Part shown: one piece after another, positions 9,205 through 17,464 of the stretch
Numbering within the stretch: the first letter of the stretch is position 1
Layout of the letters: the number at the start of each line of letters is the position of its first letter
Source of the DNA: Amycolatopsis endophytica
GTDB taxonomy: Bacteria > Actinomycetota > Actinomycetes > Mycobacteriales > Pseudonocardiaceae
Assembly: GCF_013410405.1 (NCBI RefSeq)
Contig: NZ_JACCFK010000001.1
Coordinates: forward strand, 4,092,001-4,156,000
Direction of reading: 5' to 3'
Length of the DNA: 64,000 nt
Notes under the pieces: generated by a model
Database searches by the model: none
Seen by the model: only the letters and a program-made list of their open reading frames with translations
What the model was told of the DNA's origin: nothing
Program-made: the position numbers and the translations under genes

Positions 9205-9222
9205 GGGTTTTGGGTGGGTGGG
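9205..9222 (+). other. G-quadruplex motif upstream of hps
   Basis: GGGTTTTGGGTGGGTGGG on the hps coding strand: four G3 tracts with loops of 4, 1 and 1. It ends about 50 bases before the hps start, in an unusually T- and G-rich divergent rpe/hps control region (9116-9273). It fits the G3-loop(1-7) rule. A function is not shown. Confidence 0.5.
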
Positions 9223-9273
9223 TGATGGTGGTGGGACTGGTTTTTTCGGTTTCGGATGTGTGAGGAGTTTGTT

Positions 9274-9370
9274 GTGCAGTTGCAGGTGGCGTTGGATGTG
9301 CTGGATTTGCCGGCGGCGTTGACGTTGGCGGATCAGGTGTCGGAGCATGTGGATATTTTGGAGTTGGGGA
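9274..9370 (+). pseudogene. hps: 3-hexulose-6-phosphate synthase, 5' fragment (split by IS)
   Basis: The first 32 codons of HPS, reading [18 protein letters not shown] and on to ELG. The GTG start has GAGGAG at 9262-9267. The frame continues at 10658 after the insertion element; removing the element and one target copy gives an uninterrupted 209-residue protein, the normal family length. HPS condenses formaldehyde with ribulose-5-phosphate, the first RuMP step. As it stands, translation runs 12 codons into the element and stops, leaving a 44-residue peptide. Confidence 0.9.
9367..9370. repeat. target-site duplication, left copy (GGGA)
   Basis: GGGA directly left of the element, matching 10658-10661 on the right. 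Merging them restores the hps reading frame ELG-TPLVKS. Confidence 0.85.
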
Positions 9371-9437
9371 TGAACTTGTCCCCGCAGCTCGGACACCTGC
9401 CCTGAGGTGGCCTTGGGTCACCAGGAAGGATGTCTCG

Positions 9438-9728
9438 GTGCCTGCACCACACCCACCTGAGTTTCGTCGTCGTGCCGTCGAGTTGGCCCGTCAGGGCTCC
9501 AAACCGGTGGCCGAGCTGGCCAAAGAACTGGGGATCAGCGAGTCGTGCCTGAGGAACTGGATGGCCCAGGCCGATGCCGATGAGAACGGCTCAGCGAGTC
9601 GTTTGACGAGCGCGGAGAAGAAAGAACTGGCCGAGCTGCGAAAGAAAACCCGCCAGCTCGAGATGGAAAATGAGATTCTCAAGCGCGCTGCTGCGTACTT
9701 CGCACGGGAGAACGTCCTCCCAAAGTAA
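9438..9728 (+). CDS. IS3-family transposase OrfA
   Basis: A 96-residue protein with an N-terminal helix-turn-helix ([34 protein letters not shown]) and a C-terminal leucine-zipper segment ([25 protein letters not shown]). This is the standard DNA-binding subunit of IS3 transposases. Its final codons contain C-CCA-AAG immediately before the TAA stop, a slippery heptamer in the correct frame for -1 shifting into orfB. It starts at GTG 9438. Confidence 0.93.
   Translation: MPAPHPPEFRRRAVELARQGSKPVAELAKELGISESCLRNWMAQADADENGSASRLTSAEKKELAELRKKTRQLEMENEILKRAAAYFARENVLPK
9719..9725 (+). other. -1 ribosomal frameshift signal CCCAAAG
   Basis: The heptamer reads C-CCA-AAG in the orfA frame, followed at once by TAA. 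A -1 shift continues as [15 protein letters not shown], the expected OrfB N-terminus, and would give an OrfAB fusion of about 393 residues, the active IS3 transposase form. Confidence 0.75.
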
Positions 9729-9775
9729 CCTACCCGCTGGTCCGCGAACTCGCCGCCGACGGTTTCGACGTCGCG

Positions 9776-10618
9776 GTGGCCTGTCGGGTACTGAAGGTGT
9801 CGCGGTCGGGCTATTACGACTGGCGCGACCGCCCGCCCTCGTCCAGGGAGCAGGACAATAAATTGTTACTCAAACACATCGAGGCAATCCACGCCGAATC
9901 CCGCGGCACTTATGGGTGGCCCCGCGTGCACGCTGAACTTGTGCTCGGAATGGGCGTGAACGTCAACCACAAGCGGGTGGCCCGGCTCATGCGCGAGGCC
10001 GGCATCCAGGGCCTCTACCGACGTCGACGCCGAGGCTGCACCGTCCGCAACTCAGCCGAAGAACCCGCCGAAGACCTGGTCAACCGCAAGTTCACCGTCG
10101 AGAGCCCGAACCTCCTGTGGCTGACAGACATCACTGAACATCCCACGAAGGAAGGAAAAGTATATTGCGCCGCTGTCATGGACGCCTATTCCCGGCGCAT
10201 CATCGGATGGTCCATCGACAATCACATGCGCACCGAGCTGGTGATCGACGCACTGGGCATGGCCACCCTCCGCCGCAAACCCGAATCCGGCAACACCGTC
10301 CTGCACTCCGACCACGGATCGCAATTCACAGCCTGGGCGTTCGGGCAACGGCTCCGTGCCGCCGGAATCCTACCCTCCATGGGCAGCGTGGGCGATTGTT
10401 ACGACAATTCCATGATGGAATCCTTCTGGGGAACTCTCCAACTCGAAGTGCTCGACACAAAAGCATGGGCGACCCGCGACGAGCTTGCCTCCGCGATCTT
10501 CGAATGGATAGAATGCTGGTACAATCCGGAACGGCGACACTCCGGCAACGGAATGCTCAGTCCCGCCGAGTTTGAAGCCCGCAACCCCCAGCGGCCTTCG
10601 CCACACCACGATCGCTGA
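9776..10618 (+). CDS. IS3-family transposase OrfB (DDE integrase)
   Basis: An rve-type integrase. The HTH_21-like region (VLKVSRSGYYDW) is followed by the catalytic core with the acidic residues in WLTDITEH, VLHSDHGSQFT and NSMMESFWGTLQLE; the DDE triad is intact. The first start codon in frame is GTG 9776, but homologous sequence continues upstream to the orfA end, so the product is best read as the C-terminal part of an OrfAB frameshift fusion. No inactivating change is seen. Confidence 0.93.
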   Translation: MACRVLKVSRSGYYDWRDRPPSSREQDNKLLLKHIEAIHAESRGTYGWPRVHAELVLGMGVNVNHKRVARLMREAGIQGLYRRRRRGCTVRNSAEEPAEDLVNRKFTVESPNLLWLTDITEHPTKEGKVYCAAVMDAYSRRIIGWSIDNHMRTELVIDALGMATLRRKPESGNTVLHSDHGSQFTAWAFGQRLRAAGILPSMGSVGDCYDNSMMESFWGTLQLEVLDTKAWATRDELASAIFEWIECWYNPERRHSGNGMLSPAEFEARNPQRPSPHHDR

Positions 10619-10657
10619 CGCCACACCCAACGTGTCCGGCGAACGGGGACAAGCTCA

Positions 10658-11194
10658 GGGACGCCGTTGGTGAAGTCGGCGGGTATCGGTGCGGTGAGCG
10701 CGATCAAGGCGGCGCATCCGGACAAGTTGGTGTTCGTGGATCTCAAGACCGCGGATGCGGGTGAGCTGGAGGCGACGCTGGCGTTCGAGGCTGGTGCGGA
10801 TCTGGTGACGGTGATGGGGGCTGCTGATGATGACACGGTGCGGGGTGCGGTCGCGGCGGGCCGTAAGTACGGCAAGGACGTGGTCGCGGACATGATCACG
10901 GTGGTGGAGGGCCGGGTGGCGCGGATTCGTGAGGTGGCGAAGCTGGGGGTGTCGTTCGTGGAGATTCATGCGGGTCTGGACGAGCAGGCCCGTCCTGGTT
11001 ACAGCATCGCCACGTTGCTGCAGGACGGTCGTGAGGCCGGGGTGCCGTTCTCGATCGCGGGCGGGATCAAGGTCGACACCATCGCCTCGGTGCGCGAAGC
11101 GGGCGCGAAGGTCGCCGTGGCCGGTGGCGCGATCTACAACGCGCCGGACCCCGGCGCCGCCGCCGCCGAACTCAAAAAACGCGCCACCCGCTGA
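10658..11194 (+). pseudogene. hps: 3-hexulose-6-phosphate synthase, 3' fragment
   Basis: The remaining ~178 codons of HPS (TPLVKSAGIGAVSAIK to the stop) are undamaged and contain VFVDLKTADAGELEA, the barrel phosphate site and EIHAGLDEQA. Any translation would need an internal GTG or TTG start at the right edge of the element. Its product would lack the first barrel strand and should be inactive. Codon use favours TTG, GTG, GAT and GGT more than the neighbouring C-ending genes do. The stop lies 102 bp before tkt, so the insertion may also be polar on the downstream RuMP genes. Confidence 0.9.
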
Positions 11195-11296
11195 CACCCG
11201 GCCACCCCAGGCGAAAACGAAGAATCGGCGTCCTCGGTGCGCTGACCGCGGCGGCGGAAATTCGCGAAGGACCGAAACCATCAGGAGTGCGCGTTC

Positions 11297-13414
11297 ATGG
11301 CAGCAAAGGAATCGATTTCCGCATCAACTGACCAGGTTGTCCGCTTGACGACCGAGCGACTTCCCGCGGACTGGACCGAGCTGGACCGGCGCGCGGTGGA
11401 CACCGCACGCGTGCTGGCCGCCGACGCGGTCGAGCACTGCGGGAGCGGGCATCCCGGCACGGCCATGAGTCTCGCGCCCGTCGCCTACGCGTTGTTCCAG
11501 CGCGTCATGCGGCACGACCCCGCCGATTCGCGGTGGATCGGGCGGGACCGGTTCGTCCTGTCCGCCGGGCACTCGAGCCTCACCCTCTACATCCAGCTGT
11601 TCCTCTCCGGCTACGGTCTGGAGGTCGAGGACCTGAGGTCCCTGCGCAAGTGGGGTTCGCTGACGCCGGGGCACCCGGAGTACGGGCACACCGAGGGCGT
11701 GGAGACGACCACCGGCCCGCTCGGCCAGGGCCTGGCGAACGCCGTCGGGATGGCGATGGCGGCCCGCCGCGAGCGTGGCCTGTTCGATCCGGACGCCGAA
11801 CAGGGCAAGAGCGTGTTCGACCACCAGATCTACGTGATCGCCTCGGACGGCGACATCGAAGAGGGTGTCACGTCCGAGGCGTCGTCGCTGGCCGGAACCC
11901 AGCAGCTCGGCAACCTCACGGTGATCTACGACAGCAACGAGATCTCCATCGAGGACGACACCCGCATCGCGCTGACGGAGGACACCGCGAAGCGCTACGA
12001 ATCCTACGGCTGGCACGTCCTCACGGTGCACGGCGGCGAGGACGTGGCCGGGTTCCTGGAGGCGGTCGAGCAGGCCAGGGCGGAGACCACGCGCCCGACC
12101 CTGATCGTGCTGCGCACCGTGATCGGTTACCCGGCACCGACCAAGATGAACTCCGGCAAGGTGCACGGCGCCGCGCTGGGTGCCGAGGAGCTCGCCGCGG
12201 TCAAGCGGGCCGTCGGGTTCGACCCGGAGCGGAGTTTCCAGGTCGACGACGAGGTCCTGCGCCACGCCCGCGAGGTGGCCGAACGCGGGCGGGCCGACCG
12301 GGAGAAGTGGCAGGTCGAGTTCGACGCGTGGGCACAGGCCAACCCGGAGCGCAAGGCGCTGCTGGACCGCCTGGCCGCCCGCGAGCTGCCCGCGGGCTGG
12401 GCCGATGACCTGCCGTCCTGGGAGACCGACGGCCAGGGTGTGGCCACCCGGAAGGCGTCCGCCGCCGTGCTGGCCAAGCTCGGCGAGGTGCTGCCCGAGC
12501 TCTGGGGCGGGTCGGCCGACCTGGCCGAGAGCAACAACACCACGATCAAGGGCGCCGACTCCTTCGGCCCCGCCGGGATCTCCACGAGCACCTGGACCGC
12601 CCAGCCCTACGGGCGCACCCTGCACTTCGGGATCCGCGAGCACGCGATGGGCTCGATCCTCAACGGTATCGCGTTGCACGGCGGGACCCGTCCCTACGGC
12701 GGCACGTTCCTCATCTTCAGCGACTACATGCGCCCGGCGGTGCGCCTGGCCGCGCTGATGCAGCTGCCGACCGTGTACGTGTGGACGCACGACTCGATCG
12801 GCCTCGGTGAGGACGGACCGACCCACCAGCCCGTCGAGCAGCTGGCCTCGCTGCGCGCCATCCCCGGCCTGTCCGTGGTGCGCCCGGCCGACGCGAACGA
12901 GACCGCGCACGCCTGGAAGGCGGTGCTGGAGGACACCAGCGGTCCGGCCGGGCTGGCGCTCACCCGGCAGAACGTGCCGACCCTGGAAGGCACTTCCGCC
13001 GAGGGAGTGGCCCGCGGTGGGTACGTGCTCGCCGAGGCGTCCTCGGGCAGTCCGCAGGTCGTGCTCGTCGGCACCGGTTCCGAGGTCCAGCTGGCGGTGG
13101 AGGCCAGGAAGGTTCTCGAAGCCGAAGGGGTGGCCACCCGGGTGGTGTCGATGCCGTGCGTGGAGTGGTTCGACCGGCAGGAGCAGTCCTACCGCGATCG
13201 CGTGCTGCCGCCGTCGGTGCGTGCCCGGGTGGTCGTCGAAGCGGGCACGGCGCAGCCGTGGCACCGGTTCGCCGGAGACGCCGGCGAAATCGTCTCGCTG
13301 GAGCACTTCGGTGCGTCGGCGGATTTCAAGACCCTGTTCACCCAGTTCGGCATCACCACCGAGGCCGTCGTCGACGCGGCCCGGCGGAGCGTGCGCTCCG
13401 TGCAGCAGGGTTGA
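11297..13414 (+). CDS. tkt: transketolase
   Basis: A 705-residue thiamine-diphosphate enzyme moving two-carbon units among sugar phosphates. Motifs include SGHPGTAMSLAPVAYALF, the TPP/Mg region SDGDIEEGVTSEASSLAG, HDSIGLGEDGPTHQPVEQLASLRAIPG and a C-terminal regulatory domain. ATG 11297 has AGGAG upstream. It follows hps on the same strand, so this is probably the RuMP-dedicated copy. A strong hairpin lies after it, so hxlB may have its own promoter. Confidence 0.97.
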   Translation: MAAKESISASTDQVVRLTTERLPADWTELDRRAVDTARVLAADAVEHCGSGHPGTAMSLAPVAYALFQRVMRHDPADSRWIGRDRFVLSAGHSSLTLYIQLFLSGYGLEVEDLRSLRKWGSLTPGHPEYGHTEGVETTTGPLGQGLANAVGMAMAARRERGLFDPDAEQGKSVFDHQIYVIASDGDIEEGVTSEASSLAGTQQLGNLTVIYDSNEISIEDDTRIALTEDTAKRYESYGWHVLTVHGGEDVAGFLEAVEQARAETTRPTLIVLRTVIGYPAPTKMNSGKVHGAALGAEELAAVKRAVGFDPERSFQVDDEVLRHAREVAERGRADREKWQVEFDAWAQANPERKALLDRLAARELPAGWADDLPSWETDGQGVATRKASAAVLAKLGEVLPELWGGSADLAESNNTTIKGADSFGPAGISTSTWTAQPYGRTLHFGIREHAMGSILNGIALHGGTRPYGGTFLIFSDYMRPAVRLAALMQLPTVYVWTHDSIGLGEDGPTHQPVEQLASLRAIPGLSVVRPADANETAHAWKAVLEDTSGPAGLALTRQNVPTLEGTSAEGVARGGYVLAEASSGSPQVVLVGTGSEVQLAVEARKVLEAEGVATRVVSMPCVEWFDRQEQSYRDRVLPPSVRARVVVEAGTAQPWHRFAGDAGEIVSLEHFGASADFKTLFTQFGITTEAVVDAARRSVRSVQQG

Positions 13415-13448
13415 TGCCCGCCCGCGGACGGCAGCGCCGTCCGCACCC

Positions 13449-13479
13449 GGGCGGCCCCGGCGAACCGCCGGGGCCGCCC
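13449..13479 (+). terminator. terminator hairpin after tkt
   Basis: Perfect 14-bp stem (13449-13462 with 13466-13479) and a 3-nt loop, 35 bp after the tkt stop. A smaller stem (GCGGACGG/CCGTCCGC) lies just before it. The remaining 200 bp to hxlB should hold a promoter. Confidence 0.8.
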
Positions 13480-13678
13480 CCTGCGCAGTCTCGCCGACCC
13501 GCACCGGTCCCGATCAGCATTCGTTCTGGTGATTGCGGGATAGCGTTTCCCAATGTCTGAGTACCTTGCTGGTCACCGCGCGGGTGGGCAATCATTTTCT
13601 GAGCAGTTCGCCCGTGTCCGTTGCAGTGCGACCGGCCGGTGAAATGCCGTCCGCCCCCACGAGTGGAGGAAGATTTCG

Positions 13679-14266
13679 GTGACGAAGTCGATTTCGAAGA
13701 AACTTGATGCCAACCATTTCCTGGACGCGACGCGCGCTGTTGTCGAGGAGGTGGACAAGGTACGGGCCGGCGTGCATTCGCCCGCCTGGATGCGGGCGGG
13801 GGCGTTGCTGCTCGAGGCACCGACGGTGTTCACCATCGGCACCGGGCGCAGCGGGCTCGCCCTGCAGATGGCCGCGATGCGGTTCATGCACCTCGGACTC
13901 CGCACGCACGTCGTCGGTGAGGTGACCGCGCCGGCGATCGGTGCGCGTGACGTCCTGGTGGCGGCATCGGGCTCCGGGTCGACGGGCCGCGTGGTGCGTG
14001 CCGCGCAGACCGCTCGTGACCAGGGCGCGGACGTGATCGCGCTGACCACGGCAGCCGACTCGCCGCTGGCCAAGATCGCGACCGAGGTGCTGATCGTCCC
14101 GGCCGCGGACAAGCAGGACTTCGACGGCAACACCTCCATCCAGTACGCGGGCAGCCTGTTCGAACAGTCCGTCCTGCTGATCACCGACGCGCTGTTCCAC
14201 GCGCTGTGGAAGTCCGGTGGGAGCCAGGCCCGCGAACTGTGGCGCCTGCACGCGAATCTCGAGTGA
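13679..14266 (+). CDS. hxlB: 6-phospho-3-hexuloisomerase
   Basis: A 195-residue SIS-domain isomerase converting 3-hexulose-6-phosphate, the HPS product, to fructose-6-phosphate. Visible are the SIS core (TGRSGLALQMAAMRFMHLG), the phosphate loop SGSGSTGRVVRAAQTAR and the C-terminal segment DGNTSIQYAGSLFEQSVLLITDALFHALW. It starts at GTG 13679. With hps broken, this enzyme would have no substrate unless another HPS exists. Confidence 0.95.
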   Translation: MTKSISKKLDANHFLDATRAVVEEVDKVRAGVHSPAWMRAGALLLEAPTVFTIGTGRSGLALQMAAMRFMHLGLRTHVVGEVTAPAIGARDVLVAASGSGSTGRVVRAAQTARDQGADVIALTTAADSPLAKIATEVLIVPAADKQDFDGNTSIQYAGSLFEQSVLLITDALFHALWKSGGSQARELWRLHANLE

Positions 14267-14337
14267 CCGCCAGAGGCCAGACGAGTCCAGGCGCCGCAAG
14301 AGCGTCCTGATGCGACGGACAAGAACAGGAGCTCGAG

Positions 14338-15318
14338 ATGCAGCGCCAGAACGAGACCGCCACGCGAACCGGCGGCGACATCCACACCCTGGAGGCGGTG
14401 GCGCTGGCCGCCACCCGCGCCGCGGCGGTGGCCAGCTACGCCTGGGTGGGCAGGCACGACCAGAAGGCCGCCGACGCGGCGGCCACCGCGGCCATGCGGG
14501 AGGCACTGGCCGGCGCGCCGGGGCGGGGAACGGTCGTCATCGGGGAGGGGGAGAAGGACGACGCCCCGATGCTGTTCAACGGTGAAGTCGTGGGCACCGG
14601 AAACGGGCCGGACTTCGACATCGCCGTCGATCCCCTCGAGGGAACCTCGTTCTGCGCCAGGGACCTGCCGGGGGCGCTGGCCACGATCGCGTTCGGCGCA
14701 CCGGGATCCTTCTGGTCGCCGGGGCCCGGGTTCTACATGGACAAGATCGTGGTGCCCCCGCGCGCGAAGGACGTCATCGACCTCGACGACCCGCCCGAGC
14801 GCACCCTGGCCAAGGTCGCCCAGGCGCTCGGCAAGCAGGTCGGTGAACTCCGCGTCGTCATCATGGACAAGCCGCGGCACAAGGAGCTGATCGCACGGGT
14901 GGCGCGGGCGGGCGCGGCCGTGCAGACACCGGCGGGTGGCGATGTCGGGGGGAGCCTGGCGGTGCTCCTGCCGACACTCGACGTCGACCTGCTCATCGGG
15001 GTCGGCGGCACGCCGGAGGGAGTGATGACCGCCGCGGCTGTCCGCGCGCTGGGGGGTGGAATGCTGGGCCGCCTGGCGCCCCAGCGCCCGGAGGAGGCGG
15101 AGGCCATCCGCGCGGCCGGCATGTCCCTCGACCGCGTCTACGACTGTGACGAGCTCGTGGGCGGCGATGCCTTCTTCGTCGCCACCGGTGTCAGCGGAGG
15201 CCCGCTCGCCGGGCGGCCACGGGAATCCGATGGCACGACGATCGCCGAATCGCTCCTGATCTCCAGGGGGGAGATCCGCCACATCACGCACACCACCTTC
15301 GACAAGATTTCCGGATAG
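14338..15318 (+). CDS. glpX: class II fructose-1,6-bisphosphatase
   Basis: A 326-residue GlpX-type phosphatase for fructose-1,6-bisphosphate and possibly sedoheptulose-1,7-bisphosphate. Motifs: IGEGEKDDAPMLFNGEVVGTG, FDIAVDPLEGTSFCARDLPGAL, MDKPRHKELI and GGTPEGVMTAAAVRALGG. The usual EGTNL is EGTSF here. It starts at ATG 14338 with AGGAG before it and lies between hxlB and pfk, so it belongs to the RuMP and sugar-phosphate rearrangement set. Confidence 0.93.
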   Translation: MQRQNETATRTGGDIHTLEAVALAATRAAAVASYAWVGRHDQKAADAAATAAMREALAGAPGRGTVVIGEGEKDDAPMLFNGEVVGTGNGPDFDIAVDPLEGTSFCARDLPGALATIAFGAPGSFWSPGPGFYMDKIVVPPRAKDVIDLDDPPERTLAKVAQALGKQVGELRVVIMDKPRHKELIARVARAGAAVQTPAGGDVGGSLAVLLPTLDVDLLIGVGGTPEGVMTAAAVRALGGGMLGRLAPQRPEEAEAIRAAGMSLDRVYDCDELVGGDAFFVATGVSGGPLAGRPRESDGTTIAESLLISRGEIRHITHTTFDKISG

Positions 15319-15372
15319 CGGCAGTCCCGCCCGAGCGGGAACCGCGCACACCACCACGACCAAGGAGATTCG

Positions 15373-16755
15373 GTGACGTTGCACCTGGACAGCCTCCGCG
15401 TTCGCCGGCTCGGCGAGTGCCGTTACGATTCGCCGTTCTCCGAGATGCTTTCCACGAAACAGACCTCTCCGCACTACGTCGCGGAAGGCGACCGGGTGCT
15501 GCTCGAGGACACCGTTTCGATGCTCGCCGAACACAGTCTCCCCTCGGTCCAGGCGCCGAGCTTCGAAGCCGCCGGACCGCGCCGCAAGATCTACTTCGAC
15601 CCGGCGCGCGTCACCGCCGGTATCGTCACCTGCGGTGGGCTGTGTCCCGGTCTCAACAACGTCATCCGCGGTCTCGTCCAGGAGCTCGCCGTGCACTACC
15701 AGGTCAAGCGGATCCTGGGCTTTCGCAACGGTCTCCAGGGACTGACGGCCGAAAACCGCGACACCGCCGTCGAACTGACGCCCGAGCGTGTCCGCGAAAT
15801 CCACAACGTCGGCGGCACGATCCTGGGCAGCTCACGCGGCGGACAGGATGCGGACGAAATGGTCGACACTCTCGTCATGCGCGGTATCGACATCATGTTC
15901 GTCATCGGTGGCGACGGGGGGATGCGCGCCGCGACGTTCCTCAGCGAGGCGATCCGGGCCCGTGGTCTGGACATCGCGGTCATCGGGGTGCCGAAGACGA
16001 TCGACAACGATCTGCCCTTCACCGACCAGTCGTTCGGGTTCCAGAGCGCGTTCGCGCGGGCCACCGACTTCATTTCCGCGGTCGCCGTGGAAGCTTCCGC
16101 CAGCCCGAACGGCGTCGGGATCGTGAAGCTGATGGGACGGCACTCCGGGTTCATCGCCAGCTACGCGGCGTTGGCCGCCAACGCCGCCGACATCGTCCTG
16201 ATCCCCGAGGTCCCGTTCGCGCTCGACGGGCCGGACGGACTGCTGGCCCACATCGAGAACCATGTGCGAGCCAAGGGCTTCGTGGTCATCGTGGTCGCCG
16301 AGGGGGCGGGGCAGGACCTCTTCGACCGGCACGGCCTGCCCCAGCTCAACGGGCGCGGCACCGACGCGTCGGGCAACCTCAAACTCGGCAACATCGGGGA
16401 GTTGCTCAAGGAGAGCATTTCGGCCCACCTGACCGCGGCCGGTCTTGCTCCCACGATGCGTTACATCGACCCGAGCTACGCGGTTCGCAGCGTCGCGGCC
16501 AACGCCTATGACAGTGTCTATTGCCTGCGGCTGGCCCACGCCGCGGTGCACGCCGCCATGGCCGGCCGTACCGAAGCCGCTGTCGCCCGCTGGCGGCGCC
16601 GGTTCGTGCACGTTCCGTTCTCACTGATGACGAGCCGGCGCAACCAGGTCGACCCCGACGGTGACCTGTGGATGTCGGTGCTCGAAACCACCTGCCAGCC
16701 TGCCGAGTTCGGCTGGGTGCCGGACCGGGAGCGGGTTCCCACCGGGTTCTGTTGA
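15373..16755 (+). CDS. pfk: 6-phosphofructokinase (donor ATP or PPi uncertain)
   Basis: A 460-residue phosphofructokinase of the long plant/spirochaete-like type, longer than the ~320-340 of the bacterial form. Motifs: GGLCPGLNNVIRGL, IGGDGGMRAATFL, GVPKTIDNDLPFTDQSFGF, GIVKLMGRHSGFIASYAAL and VVAEGAGQDLF. The GGDG glycine suggests ATP; the lysine in PKTIDND is shared with PPi enzymes and with plant-type ATP enzymes. Amycolatopsis methanolica is known to have both a PPi-PFK and a one-carbon-induced ATP-PFK, and the RuMP setting favours the second. Confidence 0.9.
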   Translation: MTLHLDSLRVRRLGECRYDSPFSEMLSTKQTSPHYVAEGDRVLLEDTVSMLAEHSLPSVQAPSFEAAGPRRKIYFDPARVTAGIVTCGGLCPGLNNVIRGLVQELAVHYQVKRILGFRNGLQGLTAENRDTAVELTPERVREIHNVGGTILGSSRGGQDADEMVDTLVMRGIDIMFVIGGDGGMRAATFLSEAIRARGLDIAVIGVPKTIDNDLPFTDQSFGFQSAFARATDFISAVAVEASASPNGVGIVKLMGRHSGFIASYAALAANAADIVLIPEVPFALDGPDGLLAHIENHVRAKGFVVIVVAEGAGQDLFDRHGLPQLNGRGTDASGNLKLGNIGELLKESISAHLTAAGLAPTMRYIDPSYAVRSVAANAYDSVYCLRLAHAAVHAAMAGRTEAAVARWRRRFVHVPFSLMTSRRNQVDPDGDLWMSVLETTCQPAEFGWVPDRERVPTGFC

Positions 16756-16815
16756 CGCTTCGAGCCTGCCCCGCGTGGTCGCAGGTCCTCTCGTCGGGTT
16801 CTCGGTCGGCTCGCC

Positions 16816-17319
16816 CTACCGGTCTCGCCAGGCGAGGGGTGACAGGGCGACTGCTGCTTCGGCGACGCGTCGGGCGGTTTCGGTGGTGAGGCCCTTGAGC
16901 GCGCTGTCGATCCAGCCCTGGACGCGTTGGACGCCGATCTCGCGGTACTCGACCGCTTGGAGGAGCATCTCGAGCTTGTCGGCATCGCGGGCGCACCGGG
17001 CTTCAATGGTCGAGGCGGCTTCGTACTCGTCGACGGCGTTCCGGACGGAGGTGCGGGCGGCGTCGGGCCGCCCGGCGGTTTGGTCGGCGGTGATCTGGTT
17101 GGGGTCGGGTTTGGTGAGGTAGGGCTTGACGGTGTGGGGGAGGTCGCCGGTGCGGGTTTCCTGGGTGTCGTGCCAGAGCGCGAGGTAGGCGGCGCGAGCT
17201 GGATCGGCGCCTTCTTCGGCGGCCAGCAGTCCGGCGAGCTGGGCGACGCGCAGGGAGTGCTCGGGCAGGATTCCGGTGATCGGCCAGGTGATCAGGTTCG
17301 TCAGCGACCGGCGATGCAC
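16816..17319 (-). pseudogene. HD-domain phosphohydrolase, probably N-terminally truncated
   Basis: A 167-residue YfbR-like HD protein. It keeps EHSLRVAQLAG, the WHDTQETRTGDLPH metal motif, ITADQTAGRPDA and CARDADKLEMLLQAVEYR. Family members usually start with about 20-25 more residues and a segment like GWW-AG-DPESVAEHS; here the N-terminus is VHRRSLTNLITWPITG and the PES-A part is missing. This suggests deletion or decay, although the core metal ligands remain. No convincing ribosome site precedes GTG 17319. It could still be a functional short variant. Confidence 0.5.
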
Positions 17320-17464
17320 GTTGCCGGTCAGTCAGCGCACGCTCCAACCGCACGTCATGAGACACCTGATTCTCGCGAACGATGGAGGCACCGAGCTGTC
17401 GCCTCACGGCCGCTACCGTCGTGGCGGGGTGAAAAACCGGAGCTGCTCGTTCCGGCCGGGGGTA

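Larger units (their letters stand above)
9371..10657 (+). mobile_element. IS3-family insertion sequence inside hps
   Basis: A complete 1287-bp element. The ends are imperfect inverted repeats about 26 bp long, beginning TGAACTTGTCCCCG on the left and TGAGCTTGTCCCCG on the right (read inward). It carries overlapping orfA and orfB with a programmed frameshift signal. It is flanked by the direct repeat GGGA (9367-9370 and 10658-10661). Intact ends, intact transposase and an exact target duplication imply a recent, probably still mobile insertion. Confidence 0.95.

Noticed and set aside
9371..10657. The element as part of a larger composite transposon or integrated island
   Set aside because: The target duplication directly flanks this single element and hps resumes in frame, so it is a simple insertion.
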